From an uncultured Lactobacillus sp. (GTDB lineage: Bacteria > Bacillota > Bacilli > Lactobacillales > Lactobacillaceae): 64,000 nt of DNA. Of this stretch, positions 58,203 through 64,000 are shown one piece after another. Numbering within the stretch: the stretch's first letter is position 1; every line of letters begins with the position of its first letter. Location of the stretch: the NCBI RefSeq assembly GCF_910589175.1, contig NZ_CAJURR010000011.1, forward strand, positions 1 through 64,000. The letters run 5' to 3'. The notes below the pieces were generated by a model. The model was not told the origin of the DNA, searched no databases, and saw nothing but the letters and a program-made list of their open reading frames with translations. The position numbers and the translations under genes are program-made.

Positions 58203-58293
58203 TTTACTAGGCAAATAAATCGCTTTCATTGAAATAATACTATATAATTTAAAGCAAATATAGTTTTGTTTTATTTTATTCAAGGAGAAAATG

Positions 58294-58899
58294 ATGAGCA
58301 AAAATAATAAAATTACCCGATTATTAGCTGCTACAGCTGTAATTGGCATTATCGGAACTTCAGCTGCTGCGTGCAGTAATAACGATTCATCAAATCAAAG
58401 TAAACAATCTAGTGTAAAAAAGGAAACTAAAGATAAGAAAAGTAATACAGAAAATGCACTAAAAAAGAGTCAAATTAAGCTTAGCCAAACTGAAGCTTTG
58501 AACAAATTTGATGAAAAATACAGTGATAAAGAGATTAAAGAAATAAACCTAAAGTTAGACGGTAACCGATACGTTTATGAGATTGATGGATTTGATAAGA
58601 GTAAAGAATACGAAATGACAATCAATGCTAGAACTGGTAAGGAAATTAAATCTAGTTCTGAAAAGCTTGATCTAGATGAACACCTACAAAAAGGTTTAGA
58701 TTTAGATAAAACAATTTCGCGTAAAGAAGCTAGTGAAATAGCAGAAAAAGAAGTAAAAAATAGTGTTGCCAAGGAATGGGACTTAAAAATGGAAGATGGT
58801 AAGGCTATTTGGGAGGTAACAGTAGAATCCGGTAGCACAAAACATGAAGTTGAAATTGATGCTAGCTCTAAAAAAGTAATTAGATCAGAAGAAGATTAA
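58294..58899 (+). CDS. PepSY-domain lipoprotein
   Basis: 201 residues from the second of two adjacent ATGs (6 bases from AAGGAG). The N-terminus is a signal with a Cys in SAAACSNN (about 27), a weak lipobox. A Ser/Lys-rich linker follows, then two PepSY domains (about 60-120 and 130-200; LSQTEALNKFDEKY, then ISRKEASEIAEKEV). PepSY proteins may inhibit proteases or sense peptides at the surface. A CcpA-like TGAAAGCGATTT lies about 80 bases upstream on minus. Confidence 0.8.
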   Translation: MSKNNKITRLLAATAVIGIIGTSAAACSNNDSSNQSKQSSVKKETKDKKSNTENALKKSQIKLSQTEALNKFDEKYSDKEIKEINLKLDGNRYVYEIDGFDKSKEYEMTINARTGKEIKSSSEKLDLDEHLQKGLDLDKTISRKEASEIAEKEVKNSVAKEWDLKMEDGKAIWEVTVESGSTKHEVEIDASSKKVIRSEED

Positions 58900-58922
58900 T
58901 TAATAAAAAGGATATCGAGCGG

Positions 58923-58951
58923 TTGACGGTATTGCTATATCAGGCTATAAT
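58923..58951 (+). promoter_or_regulatory. Strong sigma-A promoter of a short RNA
   Basis: TTGACG (58923-58928), 17 bases, TATAAT (58946-58951): the closest match to consensus seen in the window. Confidence 0.8.
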
Positions 58952-58957
58952 AATAGT

Positions 58958-59017
58958 CCTTTCTAAAATTAAACACTTGTATACGACAAAAGCCACCTGT
59001 TTCAGGTGGCTTTTTTT
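58958..59017 (+). ncRNA. Candidate ~60-nt small RNA
   Basis: A near-consensus promoter starts transcription near 58958. After only about 34 bases comes GCCACCTG (58992-58999), TTT, CAGGTGGC (59003-59010) and seven T. There is no ATG in between, so no peptide. It lies tail-to-tail with the bile-salt hydrolase gene, whose 3' end it could also terminate. An RNA-level role is inference. Confidence 0.55.
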
Positions 59018-59048
59018 GTTGGGAATATAGGATATAAATTTAAAGAAA

Positions 59049-59999
59049 CTAGTAAGTCACAAGACTGGTTGAATTCATCGTGTGATCATCTAGTTTATAA
59101 GTCTTTAATTCAAAATCATCTTCAAAATTACAGTAGTAAGTCTTGCTTCCAGAAGAGTAGCATGCAGTATAAACAGTATATTCGTCCTTGCCTTGATCGT
59201 TGACTACACTGCCTTTGATCATGGCAACAGACTTTAAGATGTTAAAGAATTTAGCGACGTTTGCTTTTTCACCTTTAGCAGTTGGATAGTTTACGTTTAA
59301 GTAAGCAGCTTTAACAAAACGGTCGGCTGGAATGCTGTCACCAGGCAGACCTAAACTACCAGTTCCTACACCCCAAGGAGCAACTTTTTGACCGTTCCAG
59401 CTTTGGGCTGTAGCGTCATGTGGATTTAAACCAGTATAGTTACCAAGGTTAGTAAGGTGCCAGTTAAAGTCAGGGCTATTAGTTAAAACGCCAACTTTAT
59501 CATCAAAGACCTTCATTCCATATTGCTTTGAAACTTCAACAATAATGGCTTCGTCACTATCACTAATGATCCAGTGAAGAGGGGCAACCGCAAATGATGT
59601 GTTAATAGCTTCATTGACTAAGTTAACGTTCTTTAAAGCTTCCTTTACTTCACTAACATGAGTAAAGTTTTGAGTAACCCAGAGCATAATTTCGTAAGAA
59701 GCTAAGTTGATTTTACCGTCAATAGGACCATCACTAAATTTTGCAAAATGTGGGAAGTTTAAACCGGCAATCCCCAATCCATCTTCGTTATAGCAGTCAA
59801 AGTATGATGGATAACCATCAACCACAATTCCCATTCCAATAACAGCCTTTTTAGTAGTGGTGTTATCTAAGAACTTATATGGAAGAGGATAATTGCGCGG
59901 TGTGATAATAACGCCTTCGCCATAATCTTGTCCAACATCTAGATTACGGCCAAAGTATAAATTTCCTTGATCATCTGTGAATCTTAAACCAGTACACAT
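59049..59999 (-). CDS. cbsH: Conjugated bile salt hydrolase (choloylglycine hydrolase)
   Basis: 316 residues from ATG 59999, giving MCTGLRF. After Met removal Cys is the N-terminal nucleophile, as required for Ntn hydrolases; the two-codon longer start is unsuitable. AGGAGG lies 10 bases upstream. Other key blocks: FGRNLD, LTNSPDFNWH and ADRFVKA. It cuts glycine or taurine from conjugated bile salts. It is the third gene after two OFA-type transporters with short gaps, which matches the cbsT1-cbsT2-cbsH order known in L. johnsonii. Cytosolic. Confidence 0.95.
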   Translation of the reverse strand: MCTGLRFTDDQGNLYFGRNLDVGQDYGEGVIITPRNYPLPYKFLDNTTTKKAVIGMGIVVDGYPSYFDCYNEDGLGIAGLNFPHFAKFSDGPIDGKINLASYEIMLWVTQNFTHVSEVKEALKNVNLVNEAINTSFAVAPLHWIISDSDEAIIVEVSKQYGMKVFDDKVGVLTNSPDFNWHLTNLGNYTGLNPHDATAQSWNGQKVAPWGVGTGSLGLPGDSIPADRFVKAAYLNVNYPTAKGEKANVAKFFNILKSVAMIKGSVVNDQGKDEYTVYTACYSSGSKTYYCNFEDDFELKTYKLDDHTMNSTSLVTY

Positions 60000-60014
60000 T
60001 TTCAAAAAACCTCC

Positions 60015-61370
60015 TTATTTAGCATTAGCTTTTGCTGCTTGCTCTGCAATATATTTCTTTTGATATCTCTTAATTTGGATAACGGCAAATACTAAAATAA
60101 TAAAACCAATTGCAACAAAGGCAATCATAAAGTACCAAGCAACTGTAAAGCTTGCCGCTCCCTTAATAATCCCAAAGAGTGGAGCACCAATGGCATAGCC
60201 AATTGCATAAGCTAAACCAACGTATCCAAGCATGACACCTTGATCTCTTGAACCAAAGAGGTCTTTTGCCATGAAGGCTGGGCCTGACATGTAACTAAAT
60301 ACAGCTAAGCCGCAAAAGATGGCATAGCCAATACCAGCAGCCTTACTAATCGAAGCGCCATATGGCTGAAAGCTAATAAAGATCATCATTAGAATAGATA
60401 AGATATACATACAGCCAGCATAGGCCATTGATTTTGCTGTACCAAATTTATCAAATAAGAAACCACCAGAAACATTTCCGATTAAACAACCGACACCATA
60501 CATTGATCCAATTAATCCAACATCAGTTAGTGAAAGTTTTGTATCCAGAAATGCTGCATAATCTTCGTTTAAAGAGGCTAAACCTAAACCAATAATTAAA
60601 AATCCAAGACTAAAAATCCAGAACCATTTCATTTGTAAAACTTGTTTACTAGTCCAGCCTTTAAATTCTTTGGCTTTAGCTAATTCTTCTTCTTTCTTGC
60701 TTTCAGCTAATTCTTCATCAGAAACAACGATTTCGTCTTTCTTAGGAGTTCTAATAAAGCAAGCAATAATTACACCGATTATTAGCAAAGTAACCGCAAA
60801 GATAAAAAATGGTGCCATCGAAATCAAGTGACCTGTCTTGGTGTTACCTGTCATGTAGTGCTTTAAAATGACTTGAGTTGTTGGTTGTAAAAAGATATTC
60901 CCAATAGAACCACCACAGAAGGCAATTCCTAGAGCAGCGCCACGGCCCTTTGCTGGGAACCAGTGGTTAATAACCCATGGCACACCTTGTCCTGAGAAGA
61001 AAGTTGAACCAACCATACAAATAATGGCTGCAATATAAAAACCAGGAAGTTTTGTACTAATTCCAAAAATTACGTAGGCAATAGCGGAAAGACCAATACC
61101 AATTAAATACATAATTCTGAAATTTACTTTTTCTAGTGCTTTACCAATAAATGGTGAAGCAATTGAAGCAAAGACTGCTCCAAACGTGAAAATCAATGTA
61201 TACGATGCTAATGTGAAGTGGAAAGTATTAACTAAGGGGTGGATAAACAAAGGCTGAATGTTTTGAGCAATTCCATAAGGAATAGCTTGGGTTAACATAC
61301 AAAGGAAAACCATGAAGTACTTGTAGCCTTTGCTTACTACTTTATCTTTAGTAGCAGCATCACTAGACAT
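60015..61370 (-). CDS. cbsT2: Bile-salt transporter CbsT2, OFA-type MFS
   Basis: 451 residues, 12 membrane helices. Typical OFA-family blocks are present: AIPYGIAQNIQPLFIHPLV at the start and GRGAALGIAFCGGSIGN (about 138-154). Very similar to the next gene, pointing to tandem duplication. In L. johnsonii both members are linked to uptake of taurocholate. Gap to cbsH is only about 15 bases, so co-transcription is likely. GAGGG precedes ATG. Confidence 0.9.
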   Translation of the reverse strand: MSSDAATKDKVVSKGYKYFMVFLCMLTQAIPYGIAQNIQPLFIHPLVNTFHFTLASYTLIFTFGAVFASIASPFIGKALEKVNFRIMYLIGIGLSAIAYVIFGISTKLPGFYIAAIICMVGSTFFSGQGVPWVINHWFPAKGRGAALGIAFCGGSIGNIFLQPTTQVILKHYMTGNTKTGHLISMAPFFIFAVTLLIIGVIIACFIRTPKKDEIVVSDEELAESKKEEELAKAKEFKGWTSKQVLQMKWFWIFSLGFLIIGLGLASLNEDYAAFLDTKLSLTDVGLIGSMYGVGCLIGNVSGGFLFDKFGTAKSMAYAGCMYILSILMMIFISFQPYGASISKAAGIGYAIFCGLAVFSYMSGPAFMAKDLFGSRDQGVMLGYVGLAYAIGYAIGAPLFGIIKGAASFTVAWYFMIAFVAIGFIILVFAVIQIKRYQKKYIAEQAAKANAK

Positions 61371-61393
61371 ATAATTACCCTCTTTCTAACTAA

Positions 61394-62752
61394 TTACTTA
61401 TCTAAAATAATATTTGGCTTGTTCACGATAATATTTTTTTGAATTTGTTTAATTTTAATAGCTGCAAAAATTAATAATATAAAACCAATTGCAACAAAGA
61501 AGGTGGTACACCACCAAGCAACGGTAAAGCTAGTGGCACCTTTAATAACACCAAAGAGTGGGGCACCAATAGCAAAACCAATTGCATAGGCTAAACTAAT
61601 ATAACCTAGGTTAACCCCTTGTGCTTTGGCACCAAATAAATTCTTAGCCATGAAGGCAGGCCCAGACATATAGCTAAATACTGATAGCCCGCTAGTAAAG
61701 GCCCAACCCATACCAGCATATAAGTTAATGCGATCTCCATAAGGATGTGTACTAATCAGGATCATCATCAAAATAGCGATGATCAACATGATTCCTGCAT
61801 AAGCCATGGATTTAGCAGTACCGAACTTATCAAATAAGTAGCCACCAGAAATATTGCCGATAATACCAGCAATCCCGAAGACTGAACCAATCATTCCGAC
61901 TTCTGTTAAGGATAATTTAGTGTCTAAAAAGGCTGCATAGTCTTCATTTAAAGAAGCGAGCCCTAAACCAATGATTAAAAAGCCGATACTAAAGACCCAG
62001 AACCATTTCATATGAAGAACTTGTTTACCGCTCCAACCTTGAAATTCATGGGCTTGTTTTTGAGCAGCTTCATTCCGATTCTTTTTAACTTCTTCGGCTG
62101 AAGCAAGAACCTCATCCTTCTTTGGCACTCTAATAAAAGCAGCAATAATTAGTCCAACAACTAAAAGAGCAACTGCAAAAATAAAGAACGGAGCCATGGA
62201 AGTTAAATGACCAGTCTTGGTATTACCAGTCATAAAGTGCTTCAAAATTGCCTGGGTAATAGGCTGTAAGAAAATATCCCCAATTGATCCCCCACAAAAG
62301 GCTAATCCAAGAGCAACACCGCGGCCCTTAAATGGAAACCAGTGATTGATAATCCAAGGAACACCTTGACCAGAATAAAAGGTTGAACCGACCATACAAA
62401 TAATTCCGGCTAAATAGAAACCAGGTAGTTTCGTACTAATTCCAAAAATTACATATGCTCCTGCTGAAAGGCAAATACCGATCAAATACAAAATTTTAAA
62501 ATTAACTTTCTGTAAAGCTTTACCAACCATTGGTGAAACTAGAGACCCTACGACAGCCCCAAAAGTAAAAATTAAGGTATAAGAAGCCAATGTAAAGTGA
62601 AAAGTATTAACCAGAGGATGAACAAATAAAGGTTGGATTAATTGAGCAATTCCGTAAGGGATAGCTTGAGTTAACATACAGAGAAATACCATAAAGTATT
62701 TGTAGCCTTTACTGACCACCTTGTGCCCATCGCTTGGTAGATCGTTTGACAT
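61394..62752 (-). CDS. cbsT1: Bile-salt transporter CbsT1, OFA-type MFS
   Basis: 452 residues, 12 membrane helices, near-parallel to CbsT2 (YGIAQLIQPLFVHPLV, GRGVALGLAFCGGSIGD). It is first in the operon, 23 bases before cbsT2. The last about 15 residues differ (IIVNKPNIILDK against KAAKANAK-like ends). The upstream 300 bases hold the likely promoter; no cre or other known site was seen with confidence. Confidence 0.9.
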   Translation of the reverse strand: MSNDLPSDGHKVVSKGYKYFMVFLCMLTQAIPYGIAQLIQPLFVHPLVNTFHFTLASYTLIFTFGAVVGSLVSPMVGKALQKVNFKILYLIGICLSAGAYVIFGISTKLPGFYLAGIICMVGSTFYSGQGVPWIINHWFPFKGRGVALGLAFCGGSIGDIFLQPITQAILKHFMTGNTKTGHLTSMAPFFIFAVALLVVGLIIAAFIRVPKKDEVLASAEEVKKNRNEAAQKQAHEFQGWSGKQVLHMKWFWVFSIGFLIIGLGLASLNEDYAAFLDTKLSLTEVGMIGSVFGIAGIIGNISGGYLFDKFGTAKSMAYAGIMLIIAILMMILISTHPYGDRINLYAGMGWAFTSGLSVFSYMSGPAFMAKNLFGAKAQGVNLGYISLAYAIGFAIGAPLFGVIKGATSFTVAWWCTTFFVAIGFILLIFAAIKIKQIQKNIIVNKPNIILDK

Positions 62753-63053
62753 CGTATCTCTCTTCTTTCTGATAAAATACTATTAACTTTATAAGTTATA
62801 TATTATTAAACACGTGAGCTTTGACTATAGCCACTTATATTGTCGTCTACTTAAGTAAGTAAATCAAAAATAATGACTTATTATGTTATTTAATGTATGT
62901 AATAAAAACCTGTCTAACTTTCCTAGAATAAAATGAATTACAAAAGGAAAAAGATTGATTATCTTTGCTATTAAGCATCGATATATCAATCTTTTTTAGT
63001 TCGAACAGATAGACTTAGCGGTAGGTAGAAATTTTTACATTAGGAAAGAATTA
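62753..63053. other. Promoter region of cbsT1 and terminator of the acyltransferase gene
   Basis: 62947-62997: AAAAAGATTGATTATC and GATATATCAATCTTTTTT form a bidirectional terminator. The rest is AT-rich; CTACTTAAGTAAG (about 62850) is a short palindromic stretch. No ORF seen. Confidence 0.65.
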
Positions 63054-63914
63054 TTAATCTTTTACATAACCCGCAATGTCATCGTAGTTAAAATCATAGT
63101 TTAATTTCTTACCATAGGCTTTTTCATAAGCCTTTTTCTTTTGCATATAATCAATGTCCCGCATTCTTTTAGCATTTTGATCAACTGTAAGGCGATCAAC
63201 TGGGTAGATTGTCGGTAAGACGTGAAGAATATAGCGTGTCTTGTGGAATTCTCTACTATTTTTTTCCATTTCTGGAAGATCTTGAATTTCTACAAAGCAG
63301 GAGATAATCGGAACTTTAGCCTTAGCTGCGTAGTAATAAGCACCTTTTTGAAGGGGACGAGGCTTGCGGTAGTTATACCACATTTCTTGTTCAGGGTAGA
63401 TTAAGACCCATCCCTTTTTATCAAAGACTTTCTGCAAGTGTTTTGGAAATTCACGTCCTAAATATTGGTAGCTTTGAACAATTGGAATAGCATTGATATT
63501 ATTCATTAAAAAGCCGAAGAAACCTGGTAATTTTAGGTTGGAGTCTTCAATTACAACATAGAGCTTTTTATGACAGCGATTAGCTAATTTTTTAATTGGC
63601 AGGCTATCAGTTTGCTTAAAGTGATTAGTCGTTACAATTGCACCATGTTGCGGCCCTTTAGCTCTTTGTTTATGTTTAATTTGGGTATGAGCCATTAAGA
63701 CTAAAGTATCAAGATTGATAATAGTTTGGGCGATAATATTTTTAAATTTATGGCTCAGCTTTTTTTGTTGCTCCCAATAATCGTTAACTAGTTTGATTCT
63801 TTCATCTTTAGTGAGGATCGGATCTCCCAATTCAACTTTAGCGTGCATTTTGCCTTTTTTAACGGCTGCTTTGATATTTTCAATAACTTGTGCACGATTT
63901 TCGCCAATAATCAT
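63054..63914 (-). CDS. PlsC-like acyltransferase family protein, paralogue
   Basis: 286 residues, same length as 3153-4013. HX4D motif as NHFKQTD (about 117), YPEQEMWYNYRKPRPLQKGA and a DDIAGY end. The two are near-parallel in full length, so a duplication with later divergence. ATG overlaps the stop of the preceding gene by four bases (ATGA), so the two are translated together. Substrate unknown. Confidence 0.82.
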   Translation of the reverse strand: MIIGENRAQVIENIKAAVKKGKMHAKVELGDPILTKDERIKLVNDYWEQQKKLSHKFKNIIAQTIINLDTLVLMAHTQIKHKQRAKGPQHGAIVTTNHFKQTDSLPIKKLANRCHKKLYVVIEDSNLKLPGFFGFLMNNINAIPIVQSYQYLGREFPKHLQKVFDKKGWVLIYPEQEMWYNYRKPRPLQKGAYYYAAKAKVPIISCFVEIQDLPEMEKNSREFHKTRYILHVLPTIYPVDRLTVDQNAKRMRDIDYMQKKKAYEKAYGKKLNYDFNYDDIAGYVKD

Positions 63915-64000
63915 AGTTTAATCCTTTCACCTTTAGCTTTTACGTGAGCCCAATTATTAGGATCAACGACTGTGCTATCTTCTTTTTCAAGCATATGGTC
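63911..64000 (-). CDS. C-terminal end of a gene that enters the window
   Basis: 29 codons ending NNWAHVKAKGERIKL and TGA. The stop overlaps the acyltransferase ATG by four bases. Too short for family recognition; the overlap shows a shared operon. Confidence 0.6.
   Translation of the reverse strand, partial: DHMLEKEDSTVVDPNNWAHVKAKGERIKL

Overview
The window reads as chromosome of a host-adapted lactobacillus of the Lactobacillus johnsonii/gasseri group. The base composition is AT-rich. It carries a bile-salt module (two OFA-type transporters plus a choloylglycine hydrolase in the order known as cbsT1-cbsT2-cbsH), a D-lactate dehydrogenase, an IMP dehydrogenase without CBS domains, a very large YSIRK/LPQTG mucus-binding adhesin, and many Rgg regulators and small peptidases or permeases. 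The species call is inference from remembered protein families; no search was run.

Layout. 0-1.6 kb: an APC-type amino-acid permease, broken by one in-frame TAG, behind a serine-rich leader peptide and attenuator. 1.7-4.8 kb: tRNA-Thr, an Eis-like acetyltransferase, an acyltransferase and an SDR-like protein. 4.8-8.4 kb: a microcin-C-like operon (heptapeptide MHRIMKN, MccB-type adenylyltransferase, MFS exporter) with an Rgg regulator and a nonapeptide MVIVVKPTF. 8.7-11.5 kb: housekeeping genes. 11.5-14.1 kb: an ABC exporter facing a second Rgg gene. 14.2-17.8 kb: a TetM/EF-G-like GTPase, a candidate small RNA and a ClC transporter. 18.0-23.2 kb: a third Rgg island with a 50-residue graspetide-like precursor, an ATP-grasp ligase, an ABC exporter and at least seven very short peptide ORFs in two facing transcription units. 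23.2-36.1 kb: MFS transporter, stress proteins, ExoA, a PLD-helicase fusion, a lipoprotein hydrolase, an AI-2E-type permease, a disulfide-oxidoreductase-like flavoprotein, guaB, an SGNH hydrolase and ldhD. 36.3-50.3 kb: three mucus-binding-repeat proteins. 50.4-59 kb: permeases, a LysR regulator with an FMN/FAD reductase, brnQ, ubiE/menG, a proline iminopeptidase, a PepSY lipoprotein and a candidate ~60-nt RNA. 59-64 kb: bile-salt locus and a second acyltransferase.

The most striking signal is a shared promoter architecture at the Rgg loci. Upstream of mccA and upstream of the nonapeptide, two TATGCAA direct repeats sit 19-20 bases apart. Upstream of the graspetide unit and upstream of the decapeptide MTHLGGIIVG sits a near-perfect dyad, GTCGTATTTGAA-N7-TTCAAATACGAC. 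In all four promoters exactly 28 bases separate the box from a -10-like hexamer, and 69-74 bases separate the box from the first start codon. In both loci the short IVV/IIV peptide lies directly 3' of its rgg gene on the same strand. I infer two leaderless-pheromone/Rgg circuits, each controlling a different modified-peptide (RiPP-type) operon.
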